Below are positions 1 to 7,775 of a stretch of 64,000 bases of DNA, piece after piece (within the stretch, counting starts at the first letter, position 1; each line of letters begins with the position of its first letter). Where the stretch lies: NCBI RefSeq assembly GCF_963667555.1, contig NZ_OY763421.1, positions 2,187,562-2,251,561 on the forward strand. Direction: 5' to 3'. This DNA comes from an uncultured Methanolobus sp. (GTDB taxonomy: Archaea > Halobacteriota > Methanosarcinia > Methanosarcinales > Methanosarcinaceae). The notes below the pieces were generated by a model. The model had not been told where the DNA came from and searched no databases. It saw only the letters and a list, made by a program, of their open reading frames with translations. The translations under genes were made by a program, and so were the position numbers.

Positions 1-15
1 GGAACTAACAGTTCC
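1..15. repeat. short inverted repeat at the window edge
   Basis: GGAACT-AAC-AGTTCC forms a 6 bp hairpin with a 3-base loop at the first base of the window. It could be the terminator of a gene to the left. The rest of 16-142 is AT-rich and I see no gene in it. Confidence 0.3.
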
Positions 16-142
16 AATATTATTGTGCCACATCTTTATAATGGAATAACAAGTTACTATATAAATTTTAAGATATTATCGATAGATAAATTTTATATAT
101 TTGACAATATATAGTGATTTTACGGAGATTTATAAAAACAAG

Positions 143-268
143 ATGAAAAATCTTACTGAGACCTTACCTATAACTTTACAGTACTTTGAGATGCAGCATT
201 ATTCAAAAGGTCTCAATATGGCTATGAATACAATTCAGATCAAGCACTACATTTCATTGATACTTTGA
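143..268 (+). CDS. possible 41-residue ORF, unrecognised
   Basis: An ATG at 143 opens 41 codons ending in TGA at 266-268. A GGAG lies 15 bases upstream, too far to be a convincing ribosome site, and a TATA-like run (ATATAT near 107-113) sits about 30 bases before it. The peptide is mixed polar and hydrophobic with no motif I recognise. Its 3' end overlaps the convergent membrane-protein gene by about 20 bases. It also contains the arms of an inverted repeat (158-165 with 207-214). It may be a gene remnant or chance. Confidence 0.2.
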   Translation: MKNLTETLPITLQYFEMQHYSKGLNMAMNTIQIKHYISLIL

Positions 269-867
269 TTCAATATTTCCATCCATCTTTTCAAATTATA
301 GCTATCAGATGTTTTAAAAGGGATTTGCCATTGTGGATATTGTGTATCTTTGACATTTATATACAGATACATATAAGGATGCTTATCTTCCCTTACAGAA
401 TAATTGTCTGTATAAGCGTCTTTCTGTATTGTTGTAGTACCTTGTTTTGTATAATAACCCCATTCTCTGACATCAAAAAATGTATAACTTTTCTCAATTA
501 ACTTGCGTCCTGATTTATTCCCCAGATGAATTGTTTTATTTGTCGAGTCTAAAGCGATATAATTACCATTTTTTACATATGTAAAATCCCATGTAGGATT
601 GTTACCTGTGTATTCTTCAAGACACACTTTGTCATTAAGACGTGCTTCAATTCTTTTCAAAATACTTAGAGGCACATACGCAAAAATAGAGAAAACTAAC
701 GCAGCTATTATCACAGAAAAATCAGTATATACAAGCACGATCATTAGTAGTAATAAACATACGTAACATATTGTATATAGTGTCGTAATTTTGCTAAAAA
801 AAGACAACTTTGCTGTATTTGAGGTCATACTAACACAATAACCATTCAAATTTCCACTAATTTTCAA
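247..867 (-). CDS. small membrane protein of unknown function
   Basis: About 206 residues if the TTG at 867 is used; an ATG at 828 would remove 13 residues and is equally possible, since neither has a clear Shine-Dalgarno. Two adjacent hydrophobic segments (about residues 26-46 and 48-68) form a membrane hairpin. The remaining 135 residues are soluble, rich in Tyr, Lys and Thr, and contain an aromatic segment (FFDVREWGYY) that resembles DUF4755-like proteins, a resemblance I cannot verify. It follows the coiled-coil gene at 873-1484 by a few bases and is probably co-transcribed with it. The AT-rich composition differs from most of the window, suggesting accessory DNA. Confidence 0.7.
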   Translation of the reverse strand: MKISGNLNGYCVSMTSNTAKLSFFSKITTLYTICYVCLLLLMIVLVYTDFSVIIAALVFSIFAYVPLSILKRIEARLNDKVCLEEYTGNNPTWDFTYVKNGNYIALDSTNKTIHLGNKSGRKLIEKSYTFFDVREWGYYTKQGTTTIQKDAYTDNYSVREDKHPYMYLYINVKDTQYPQWQIPFKTSDSYNLKRWMEILNQSINEM

Positions 868-872
868 ATAGT

Positions 873-1484
873 CTAGCGTTTTCTACGAATCCAGGTTGCT
901 AAGCCTTTCTTTTTACTCTGAATAGCTCCAAGAATGTCAGTATCTAAATTCGAGGACTTCAGTCCTTCAGTCTTATCCTGAATTTTTCCAATGACTGACT
1001 GGACTCCATTCTTTTGATTATCTGCATTTATTGATATGTATTCCTGCAAATCCTCGGTATTGTCAACATCAAGAAGCAATCCTAGTTCGGATTTTTCCAT
1101 TGTAGCCATTTCTATTTTTGATTCCAGTTTACTTAGCTTTTTACTGCAATCCTGTTCAGTAAGCTCACCAATTTTTAACCTGACATTAAGATCATTATGC
1201 TCTTTGTTGTAAGCTTTGATATCACCCTCAAGTTCAACCATCTTATCAGTAATTGATGTTTTAATAGAACTAATTTCATTATCAATTTCATCAATCTTTA
1301 ATGAGTATTCATTTTTCAGCTCTTCATACTGAACATCATCTAATCCCTCGGTTGACCTGAGGTCTTCAAGATTGGAGAGAAGTGAATCTATCTTTTCTTT
1401 ATTTAAGAAGACAGAATTCAGTTTGTTGGCAAAGTTCTTTGATGTTTTAGTAACAAACATACTATCAGCATTGATTTCTTCCAT
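873..1484 (-). CDS. coiled-coil protein of unknown function
   Basis: 203 residues from the ATG at 1484, chosen because GAGTGG lies 5 bases upstream; a GTG at 1493 is also in frame. Residues about 25-145 are a long charged heptad-like helix rich in Glu, Lys, Leu and Ile with no membrane segment and no catalytic motif. The C terminus is basic (ends RRKR). It is probably a cytoplasmic coiled-coil scaffold. The downstream membrane protein (247-867) starts about 5 bases after its stop, so the two likely form a two-gene unit, possibly a membrane anchor with a soluble partner. That pairing is inference from position only. Confidence 0.7.
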   Translation of the reverse strand: MEEINADSMFVTKTSKNFANKLNSVFLNKEKIDSLLSNLEDLRSTEGLDDVQYEELKNEYSLKIDEIDNEISSIKTSITDKMVELEGDIKAYNKEHNDLNVRLKIGELTEQDCSKKLSKLESKIEMATMEKSELGLLLDVDNTEDLQEYISINADNQKNGVQSVIGKIQDKTEGLKSSNLDTDILGAIQSKKKGLATWIRRKR

Positions 1485-1725
1485 AGATACCACTCAGTAA
1501 TACCACATTTAGCGAAAGCATCCTAGTATCCACGGATTTTAAACCTTTATCCCCCTTACCATGGAATAAATACTTTTCATAATACAAATATGTGGAATTC
1601 TAAATTATTATATCAGTCCTGAGAGATTTTACATATATAAATATTTCGAAATGAATTGAACTGCCTGTGCAAAGTACACTACTTTATGAAAAAAGTAACA
1701 GCCAACATAAAACTAAACCTATATA

Positions 1726-1740
1726 TAGGGATAATTCGTA
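1726..1740 (+). promoter_or_regulatory. TATA box for the lipoprotein pair
   Basis: ACCTATATATAGGG lies about 70 bases before the lipoprotein start at 1806, preceded by an A-rich BRE-like AAACTAA. A start of transcription near 1757 would leave a leader of about 50 bases containing GGTGG just before the ATG. The intergenic stretch 1485-1805 otherwise shows nothing but AT-rich DNA. Confidence 0.5.
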
Positions 1741-1805
1741 CACATACAAAATCTTTAGTATACTGGAGTGGAAATTGCCTAAGATGAAAATAAAATGGTG
1801 GAACA

Positions 1806-2330
1806 ATGATAAAAAATAAAAACATAATAATATCCCTGAGTTTAATTAGTGCTATTCTTTTTGCAGCAGTTGTTACAAGTGGTTGCACAGATTATGAAAC
1901 ATATAACAACAACTTATACGCCTACAGTATCCAATACCCTGATACATGGGATAAAGATACCGATTTAGGAGATGGCGGAGTTACTTTCACTAATCCTGAA
2001 GACGGCTCATATGTCAGACTAGCGTGTATAGACATGGACAGCTACTTTTACAGCTCTTACACTTTTGAAGAAGCTATCAAAAATCTAGTAGGGATACTTG
2101 AATATGAAGATGACTTTGATGTCATTGAGGAACAATATACAACTTTCAAGGATTATGACGCTTATGAGATAGAATACACCTACACAAATGTTAGAGAAGA
2201 TATGCATTGTAAGCAGATATTTTTTATTGATGGCGATTATCTGTTTGCGCTAACATATGAAGCTACTTCGGACAATTACAAAGATGACCTAAAAACTGCA
2301 AATAAAATCATGAAATCTACTGAACTATGA
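1806..2330 (+). CDS. PsbP-like lipoprotein, first of a tandem pair
   Basis: 174 residues. An N-terminal positively charged stretch and hydrophobic segment end in a lipobox (TSGC at about residues 25-28), so the protein is predicted to be exported and anchored by a lipid on Cys28. The mature part begins with the pattern Tyr-Ser-Ile-Gln-Tyr-Pro-x-x-Trp typical of PsbP/DUF1795-like domains that are common in archaeal lipoproteins of unknown role. Start supported by GGTGG five bases upstream. Its TGA overlaps a downstream ATG, and the next gene is a diverged paralogue, so the pair is a tandem duplication in one transcription unit. Confidence 0.8.
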   Translation: MIKNKNIIISLSLISAILFAAVVTSGCTDYETYNNNLYAYSIQYPDTWDKDTDLGDGGVTFTNPEDGSYVRLACIDMDSYFYSSYTFEEAIKNLVGILEYEDDFDVIEEQYTTFKDYDAYEIEYTYTNVREDMHCKQIFFIDGDYLFALTYEATSDNYKDDLKTANKIMKSTEL

Positions 2331-2344
2331 AAAGAGAGATTAAA

Positions 2345-2890
2345 ATGATTAAAAATAGAAATGCAGTGATTTCATTTGGAATAATAGGTATCATTTTATG
2401 TGCTTCATTAATGGTCAGTGGTTGTGCAGATAATGAAACTTACACCAATGAAGACTACGGTTTTAGTGTCCAATACCCCGGATCATGGAACATTGAAGAA
2501 CAAACAAATGAGGATTATTCACAGGTGAATATCACAAGCCCGGAAAAAGAAGCGGTATTCATGCTGTTAGTTTCGGATGTTTCATCTTTAGACGTTACCT
2601 ATGAAGATCTTGCAGAATCTGTATTCGGCAATTTTGAGTTATATGAACGATTTGAACCTGAGACAGACATTACTAGAGGACTCATAACTTTCAATGGACA
2701 GGAAGCTTATGAGGTCACATTAAGTCGCACAGATGATGAAAAAGAAACCCAGTATATGAGAGGAATATTTTTTATAGATAATAACATCCTCGGAGGAGAC
2801 AAAGGTTACTTTTTAGTATACTATTCAACTAAAGATGAACGTGAAAATGCAGATAAAATAATGGACTCTTTTACGTTTGATACTAATTAA
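2345..2890 (+). CDS. PsbP-like lipoprotein, second of a tandem pair
   Basis: 181 residues from the ATG at 2345. This start is preferred over the upstream ATG at 2327, which overlaps the previous stop, because AGAGAG lies just before it and because the N terminus then matches its neighbour (Met-Ile-Lys-Asn-x-Asn). A hydrophobic segment ends in a lipobox (VSGC), followed by the same Glu-Thr-Tyr and Gln-Tyr-Pro-x-x-Trp landmarks as the upstream paralogue. Predicted surface lipoprotein with a PsbP-like fold; no enzymatic residues are apparent. The two copies have diverged widely beyond these landmarks, so the duplication is not recent. Confidence 0.8.
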   Translation: MIKNRNAVISFGIIGIILCASLMVSGCADNETYTNEDYGFSVQYPGSWNIEEQTNEDYSQVNITSPEKEAVFMLLVSDVSSLDVTYEDLAESVFGNFELYERFEPETDITRGLITFNGQEAYEVTLSRTDDEKETQYMRGIFFIDNNILGGDKGYFLVYYSTKDERENADKIMDSFTFDTN

Positions 2891-2901
2891 ACAGAAATAT
2901 G

Positions 2902-2931
2902 GCCTTCGACGTTCAGAGAAGCGCCGAAGGC
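2902..2931 (+). terminator. GC-rich hairpin after the lipoprotein pair
   Basis: GCCTTCG (2902-2908) pairs with CGAAGGC (2925-2931) across a 16-base loop that can itself pair partly. It lies 12 bases after the stop at 2890. There is no strong T-run, so it may be an RNA-stability hairpin rather than a terminator. From here to 3265 (about 330 bases) I see no convincing gene. Confidence 0.45.
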
Positions 2932-3265
2932 ACTATTTAGAGAGCAGAACAAGTATTCAAGCATTAAAGTCTCAAAGTTCAGCGCACCATAAAATACAAT
3001 AACCAACCAAACTTCTGCTGCCTTCGTCCATAACATATTAAATATCATCTCTTGTTGAGGATTTTTCTGTTTTTCTTTTCATAAAGCCTTATTTAACACA
3101 TGGCAACTACTGGAATGATAGCTTTTTTTGATAATTCTCTGCAACTGGAAATATGTCCTATAAGTGAATGGATATTATTCCCCTTTAATTGGGATGGACT
3201 GCGCCTTCCACTACTATAAGGAAAATCCAAATTTACCTCCCTACTTAAATTACAACAGTACTTCC

Positions 3266-3284
3266 CGAAACCTTTTTATACAAT
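3266..3284 (+). promoter_or_regulatory. promoter of tRNA-Pro
   Basis: A purine-rich BRE-like CGAAAC followed by TTTTTATACAATATAT lies about 40 bases upstream of the tRNA 5' end, the usual layout for archaeal tRNA promoters. Confidence 0.55.
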
Positions 3285-3320
3285 ATATGCTATGTAAGGG
3301 CTACCCTTCTGAATCTGATT

Positions 3321-3398
3321 GGGATAGTAGGGTAGCTTGGTCCATCCTCGAGCGTTTGGGACGCTTGGACTGCGGTTCAAATCCGCGCTATCCCACCA
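3321..3398 (+). tRNA. tRNA-Pro (anticodon TGG)
   Basis: A complete cloverleaf can be folded by eye. The acceptor stem GGGATAG pairs with CTATCCC, the D arm carries GG in the loop, the anticodon stem GAGCG/CGCTT encloses TTTGGGA with anticodon TGG, and the T arm TGCGG-TTCAAAT-CCGCG is canonical. The discriminator is A and the CCA end is encoded (3396-3398). UGG reads CCN proline codons. It is a single gene with its own promoter; no neighbouring repeat of its 3' end is visible, so I find no sign of an integration site. Confidence 0.95.
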
Positions 3399-3522
3399 GA
3401 AATTTTTACAACTTTAAAAGTATCATTTCTACTTCTATTCTATCATTGTTTTGACCGTTAGCTTGGTCTCTTTCTTCTTACAGGATTAGTTTTATAATAT
3501 ATCCGTCTGGAATAATGTCCCC

Positions 3523-3804
3523 ATGGCAAACGTTAAAGTGAAACTATTTGCAAATCTCAGGGAGATTGCACAGACTTCTTTTTTATCACTCACAGGAGAC
3601 TCTGTTAAAGAGGTGCTCCTTTCACTTACAGAACAATATCCTGCCCTCAAAGAGCTTGTATTTGAGGCAGGAGACAATGTCAAACTTTGCGGTTATATCA
3701 ATGTATTTCTGAACGGAAACAACATCAAACACATGGAAGGAATTGATACCATCCTGAACGATGACGATGAACTGGGAATATTCCCTCCGGTATCCGGCGG
3801 TTAA
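3523..3804 (+). CDS. MoaD/ThiS-family ubiquitin-like sulfur carrier (SAMP-like)
   Basis: 93 residues with the beta-grasp pattern of MoaD: a short first strand (VKVKLFANLREIA), a central helix (SVKEVLLSLTEQYP) and the C-terminal Pro-Pro-Val-Ser-Gly-Gly. The terminal Gly-Gly is adenylated by an E1-like enzyme (MoaB/HesA/UbaA in archaea) and carries sulfur for the dithiolene of molybdopterin or tungstopterin. In archaea such proteins can also be conjugated to other proteins as SAMPs. It sits 21 bases ahead of moeA, which supports the pterin-cofactor role. A TATA-like TTTTATAATATA at 3490-3501 leaves a very short leader. Which of the two roles dominates cannot be told from sequence. Confidence 0.88.
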   Translation: MANVKVKLFANLREIAQTSFLSLTGDSVKEVLLSLTEQYPALKELVFEAGDNVKLCGYINVFLNGNNIKHMEGIDTILNDDDELGIFPPVSGG

Positions 3805-3825
3805 ACTGACAACAGAGGGACTTGA

Positions 3826-5010
3826 ATGATATTCAGAGAACGCACAGATGTCGGTGAGGCAAAGGAAATGTTCCTTGCCGGGATAAAAGGTATTGACAGA
3901 ACGGAAGTATTGCCTGCAAGGTCTGCTATTGGAAGAGTACTTTCAATAAGCGTACTTGCACCACGCAATGTTCCCCATTACAGACGTTCTGCTATGGATG
4001 GATTTGCAGTAAGGTCTGTGGATCTTATAGGTGCATCACCAACAAACCCGGTCATGCTCCAGATATCCGATGAGACCATGGAAGGAACCTGCGCCCCGGT
4101 CAATACGGGAGATTACGTGCCTGACGATGCAGATGCAGTCCTGATGATGGAAGATACCATTTCCATTGGGGACATGATAGAGATCAGGGCACAGGTACAT
4201 CCCGGAAAGAACGTTGGCGAGATTGGAGAGGATGTCAGGAAGAATGAGATCATATTCAACAAAAGCCACATACTCAGACCCTGTGACATTGCAGTGCTGG
4301 CATCACTTGGAATAAGTGAGGTCAAAGTCTATTCAAAACCTGTTGTTGCGATCATCCCAACAGGAAATGACCTTCTTCCGCTTCCGGGAGATGAAGAACC
4401 TGCACCTGGCAAGACGCTTGACATTAACAGCCTCATGATTGGTAAATATGTAGAGAAATGGGGCGGAAGTGCGAGATATTGCGACATCGTTCCCGAGGAT
4501 GCGAAACTCATAGAGGAAGCCATCAAAGCAAACCTCGACACTGACATGATCGTCGTTTCCGGTGGAACCTCAGTTGGAGACAGGGATTTTGTTCCGGCGG
4601 TTGTGGAGAAACTTGGCAAAAAGCTGGTTCACGGAGTAGGACTTAGTCCGGGAAAACCAACTGCACTTGGAATTATTGAAAACGTACCTGTACTATGTAT
4701 GCCCGGTTATCCGGCAGCAGGACTTGTAGCACTTTTTGCTTTTGGCAAACCAGCACTTAGAAAATCAGGGAACATACCCAATATACCTGACACAACAGTA
4801 AAAGCCACATTAAGCGGCAAAATACTTTCAAGAGAGGGCTACGTCAGCTATGCAAGGGTAATACTCGAAGGCAACATTGCTCACCCTCTGATGACAGCAG
4901 GTGCCGGAATACTGAGTTCCATTGCAAAATCCGATGGCTTTGTTATAATCCCGGAAAATGTGGAAGGGTGCGAAGAAGGAAGCGAAGTGGACGTAGTGTT
5001 AATTGAATAG
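3826..5010 (+). CDS. moeA: molybdopterin molybdenumtransferase MoeA
   Basis: 394 residues, full length for the family. Order: MoeA N-terminal/linker domains (about 1-165, with SAMDGFAVR near residue 56-64), the MoCF-biosynthesis domain (about 175-315, with SGGTSVGDRDF) and the MoeA C-terminal domain (about 325-394). The enzyme inserts molybdate or tungstate into adenylylated molybdopterin, needed in methanogens for formylmethanofuran dehydrogenase. It lies between the MoaD-like gene and the two FluC genes in one plus-strand run; its stop overlaps the next start. A single moeA is here; archaea often have a second one elsewhere. Confidence 0.95.
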   Translation: MIFRERTDVGEAKEMFLAGIKGIDRTEVLPARSAIGRVLSISVLAPRNVPHYRRSAMDGFAVRSVDLIGASPTNPVMLQISDETMEGTCAPVNTGDYVPDDADAVLMMEDTISIGDMIEIRAQVHPGKNVGEIGEDVRKNEIIFNKSHILRPCDIAVLASLGISEVKVYSKPVVAIIPTGNDLLPLPGDEEPAPGKTLDINSLMIGKYVEKWGGSARYCDIVPEDAKLIEEAIKANLDTDMIVVSGGTSVGDRDFVPAVVEKLGKKLVHGVGLSPGKPTALGIIENVPVLCMPGYPAAGLVALFAFGKPALRKSGNIPNIPDTTVKATLSGKILSREGYVSYARVILEGNIAHPLMTAGAGILSSIAKSDGFVIIPENVEGCEEGSEVDVVLIE

Positions 5011-5401
5011 TGATTATCTGAAAAACCAGGGCTCAGAACTTCTCACCATTGGAATGGGAGGATTCTTCGGAGCAATATCAAGATACCTTGTTGCAGGATA
5101 CTTTACTTCTGCATCCGGAACTCTTGTGGTAAATGTGCTTGGGAGCATACTGCTTGGTTTTCTTATGTACAGCTCCGAGTACCTTGGAATTGTGTCCCCA
5201 AGAACGCGTATGTTCTTCGGAATTGGTTTTTGCGGATCACTCACAACCTTTTCTACATTCACGGTCCAGACATTCCAGATGCAACTGGCTGAAGCTGCAT
5301 TCAACATTTTTGCAAACATCATCCTGACGCTTGCTGGAATTTTCACAGGCAGGGCACTGGTAATCTATCTGGTAAAAAGGAGGGAAGGATTTGGTTTCTG
5401 A
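5003..5401 (+). CDS. crcB: fluoride channel FluC/CrcB, first subunit
   Basis: About 132 residues with four hydrophobic segments. Family landmarks are present: GGFFGAISRYL at the N terminus, the pore Asn region VNVLGSILLGF, and GSLTTFSTF with the Phe-box and TM3 break. FluC forms dual-topology dimers that let fluoride leave the cytoplasm. Here two consecutive genes encode two paralogues, so the channel is probably a heterodimer of opposite orientations. The start is uncertain: the only standard in-frame codon near the expected N terminus is TTG at 5003, which overlaps the end of moeA. No fluoride riboswitch signature is seen ahead of the operon. Confidence 0.9.
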   Translation: MNSDYLKNQGSELLTIGMGGFFGAISRYLVAGYFTSASGTLVVNVLGSILLGFLMYSSEYLGIVSPRTRMFFGIGFCGSLTTFSTFTVQTFQMQLAEAAFNIFANIILTLAGIFTGRALVIYLVKRREGFGF

Positions 5402-5744
5402 GATCATTCTCGTAGGAATCGGAGGTTTTATCGGTGCAAACCTCAGATACCTTGTTTCCGGAGCGATTCCAAGAATAAATGAGATTCCTGCAGGAACTCT
5501 TGCAGTGAATACCATTGGCAGTTTTGTACTTGCTGTGCTGACGTTCACTTCCGTAGAAGGAACACTGCGTTACATGATAAGTGTAGGAATGCTTGGCTCT
5601 TTTACAACGTTCTCAACCTTTGCATATGAGAGCTTCAGGCTGCTTGATGAAGGAGAGAACAAACGTTTCCTGGCGAATATCGGTCTTAACGTCACGTTGT
5701 GTCTTTTTGCCGTTTTACTTGCATACAGTCTCATTATCAGATGA
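5391..5744 (+). CDS. crcB: fluoride channel FluC/CrcB, second subunit
   Basis: 117 residues, four membrane segments, with GGFIGANLRYL, VNTIGSFVLAV and GSFTTFSTFAYES matching FluC. The TTG at 5391 is chosen because AGGAGGGA, one of the best Shine-Dalgarno sites in the window, stands 6-8 bases before it; the gene overlaps the end of the first crcB by about ten bases. Differences in charge distribution between the two paralogues would fit opposite membrane orientation, but I have not computed it. A DUF190 gene, a family frequently found beside crcB, lies 1.7 kb downstream. Confidence 0.92.
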   Translation: MVSEIILVGIGGFIGANLRYLVSGAIPRINEIPAGTLAVNTIGSFVLAVLTFTSVEGTLRYMISVGMLGSFTTFSTFAYESFRLLDEGENKRFLANIGLNVTLCLFAVLLAYSLIIR

Positions 5745-5747
5745 ACA

Positions 5748-6869
5748 TTATATAATGTTCAACTGCAACAACGCAGCCAGTAATATCAATATTATTCCCG
5801 TAATCAGACGGACTTCAACACGTCTTTTTTCCCTGAACTCATTTACCTTTTCAGGATCAAGTCCAAAGGCAAGAAGAGCACCAAGTATCAGAATTGGCAA
5901 GACAACTGCGAAATTATAAAGACCCATGTACAGCACAGCATTTACAGTGTTGCCGCCGGAAAGGAGCATTTCAAGTATCATCAGGTAAACAGCGCCAACA
6001 CACGGAGCTTTTACCAGAGAGAATATTCCGCCGCCAACGAAAGAGATAAGAAGTATATTCTTGCCTCTGGCATGGTTCATAAGATCCACAAACGAATGAG
6101 GGGTTTTGAATGATGATTTTGAATTTTTCTTTATGTAATATCCATCATAAATGTGCCATACTCCAAAAATAGCTACAAGGAGTATCATAAATGACATTAT
6201 AGCGTCCCTGATCCATGGAAAAGAAGTAATGGTGTTCAGTATTCCAAAACCTACAACCATGTAAGTTACAAATATCCCGGCACAGAATCCGATTACAAGG
6301 ACCAGCATATCCTTACGGGAACCTCCTGAAGAAACGATTGCTGATGCGAGGAAAGCCATGACAGCAATAAGACAGGGATTGAAACCTGCAAGAAGACCTG
6401 CGATGAATATCACAGCAGGAGTCTGGTCACCTGAAGCTTCCCCGGATAGAGATTCGACTTTTGAGGAGTCAGTTTCTAAACTCATTACCGGAGCTGTTTC
6501 GATTGCTTCTGAAAGCATTGACCGGAGCTTTTCAGTGTCACCTTCATAATCATTGTAACTGATAACCGTGCTGCCATTCACAACGATAGCAGGAACTGTT
6601 GACACTCCGTAACTTTTCGCCAGGCTGAAAGCCGATTTGATCTCATATGAACTGAAGTTAGTATCAGAGTAACTGGAAACCACATCTTCAATTACAGGTG
6701 ATGCTTGGGCACATTTCAGACAGCCATCTTCGTAGAAGTATTCCACTGACACCGTAGCCTGAGCCATACCAGTAAAGAGTATCAGGGAAATGGAAAATAA
6801 AAATGCAAGTAAAAACCTGCATTTATTTCGTTCAGTGACAGGATGTCGATGAACAGGTCTTTTTATCAT
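5748..6869 (-). CDS. exported thioredoxin-like domain fused to a CcdA/DsbD-type membrane domain
   Basis: 373 residues from the ATG at 6869 (GGAAAGTGAG just upstream; an in-frame ATG at 6899 lacks one). Signal-like segment about residues 20-38, then a thioredoxin-fold domain with CLKC (about 49-52) and a cis-Pro region STVPAIVV, then six to seven membrane helices. Two cysteines lie in the DsbD/CcdA positions NPC and APC in the two membrane halves. Such proteins pass thiol electrons from cytoplasmic thioredoxin through the membrane to exported disulfides. It overlaps the upstream cysteine-bearing gene, which may be a substrate or partner. Convergent with crcB; only 3 bases separate the stops. 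Confidence 0.85.
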   Translation of the reverse strand: MIKRPVHRHPVTERNKCRFLLAFLFSISLILFTGMAQATVSVEYFYEDGCLKCAQASPVIEDVVSSYSDTNFSSYEIKSAFSLAKSYGVSTVPAIVVNGSTVISYNDYEGDTEKLRSMLSEAIETAPVMSLETDSSKVESLSGEASGDQTPAVIFIAGLLAGFNPCLIAVMAFLASAIVSSGGSRKDMLVLVIGFCAGIFVTYMVVGFGILNTITSFPWIRDAIMSFMILLVAIFGVWHIYDGYYIKKNSKSSFKTPHSFVDLMNHARGKNILLISFVGGGIFSLVKAPCVGAVYLMILEMLLSGGNTVNAVLYMGLYNFAVVLPILILGALLAFGLDPEKVNEFREKRRVEVRLITGIILILLAALLQLNII

Positions 6870-7257
6870 ACTCACTTTCCAGGACGGATTTGGTTTCAAT
6901 GCTCAGGAGTTCACCAGTATTTGCAGACACAAAACCTTCGATCACGAAAAGGTCTTTGATACCGGAACAGGCACAACTGCGCTCCATTATCCTGACTCTC
7001 CATATACTATTTTCCTGAACAGTACTATTAGGAATAGAATCTACAAGCTCGGTACTTGTAACTCTCCATTCTTCCACATGGAAAAATTCTTCGGAGTAAT
7101 TAATTGCCATTGAATTGTTCCCAACAATTGAAACAGCTTCTGAAGAGCTTACTTTAGTATCCACATTATCCGAACCCAAGTAGGTATAAGCACCTACAAT
7201 CCCCACAAGTGCCAGAACAGCTATAACTGCAATGACATTATTGTTGTTTTTTTCCAT
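6832..7257 (-). CDS. membrane-anchored protein with terminal cysteine pair
   Basis: 141 residues from the ATG at 7257 (Met-Glu-Lys-Asn4), which directly precedes a single N-terminal membrane helix (about 8-28); an ATG at 7275 would only add six residues. The exported part has a Cys-x-Cys (SCACSG near residue 96) and a C-terminal CSSTSC ending in His. The segment around VSANTGELLSIET is reminiscent of PepSY-like domains, but I am not sure of it. The 3' end overlaps the thioredoxin-CcdA gene, so the two are translated together and this is a good candidate client of that redox system. Confidence 0.75.
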   Translation of the reverse strand: MEKNNNNVIAVIAVLALVGIVGAYTYLGSDNVDTKVSSSEAVSIVGNNSMAINYSEEFFHVEEWRVTSTELVDSIPNSTVQENSIWRVRIMERSCACSGIKDLFVIEGFVSANTGELLSIETKSVLESEYDKKTCSSTSCH

Positions 7258-7424
7258 AAGTATTGGTATTAGCATTTAAGCTATAAAGTTTACTAAACAT
7301 CATCATGCAACTCAATCATACAACCGTACTTTCACAGGGAAAGCAGTTCTTATTTTGGAGATAACCAGAAAGAAGATGTAACATTACCTCATTTGCATTA
7401 ACAAGCAAAGTATCAAGGGAAAAT

Positions 7425-7754
7425 ATGAGAACATTACTTTTAAGAATATATCTGAGTGAGAATGACAAGTACAGGGGAAAAACTGCACATCATGCAGTCA
7501 TAGAGTTCCTGAAAGACAAAGGTATTGCAGGAGCCACTGTGCACCATTGCATGGAAGGATACGGAGTTCACCACAAGATACACACTGCAAGCGTCCTGAG
7601 ACTTGGAACAGACCTACCGGTCATAGTTCAGGCGGTTGACAGGGAAGAGAACATAAGAAATATCATCCCGGAACTAAAAGAAATGCTTCCCACTGAACTT
7701 ATGATAGTACAGGAAGTAGAAGTTGTTTCAGGAGAAGGGTTTAAAGATAAGTGA
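7425..7754 (+). CDS. DUF190 family protein (PII-like fold)
   Basis: 109 residues. The pattern LRIYLSENDKYRGKTAHHAVIEF and later GYGVHHKIHT is diagnostic of DUF190, small soluble proteins with a ferredoxin-like, PII-related fold. In many genomes they neighbour crcB, so a role in fluoride or metal-ion response has been suggested; none is proven. Here two crcB genes are 1.7 kb away on the same strand, separated by a minus-strand redox pair. A GGGAAAAT precedes the ATG. The stop codon lies within a hairpin shared with the convergent yhbY gene. Confidence 0.9.
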   Translation: MRTLLLRIYLSENDKYRGKTAHHAVIEFLKDKGIAGATVHHCMEGYGVHHKIHTASVLRLGTDLPVIVQAVDREENIRNIIPELKEMLPTELMIVQEVEVVSGEGFKDK

Positions 7755-7775
7755 AGAGACTGGAAGTCTCTTATC
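7746..7775. terminator. bidirectional terminator hairpin over two stop codons
   Basis: AGAGACT (7755-7761) and AGTCTCT (7765-7771) form a 7 bp stem with a GGA loop, extended by GATA/TATC at 7746-7749 and 7772-7775. The stop of DUF190 (7752-7754) lies in the 5' flank and the stop of yhbY (7774-7776) in the 3' flank. No strong T-run is present on either side. Confidence 0.6.

Noticed and set aside
3100-3219. 39-codon ORF before tRNA-Pro
   Set aside because: No ribosome site and it runs close to the tRNA promoter; weaker than the other small ORFs, and unsupported.
3321-3398. tRNA-Pro as an island attachment site
   Set aside because: No repeat of the 3' part of the tRNA and no integrase were seen within the window; the accessory block is on the wrong side.
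3164-3454. Plus-strand ORF of 96 codons
   Set aside because: It runs straight through tRNA-Pro and its promoter; no ribosome site and no protein-like pattern.
3399-5010. Fluoride riboswitch (crcB motif) ahead of the crcB operon
   Set aside because: No typical conserved core (GGCGATGG-like) seen; the crcB genes overlap moeA and have no leader of their own.
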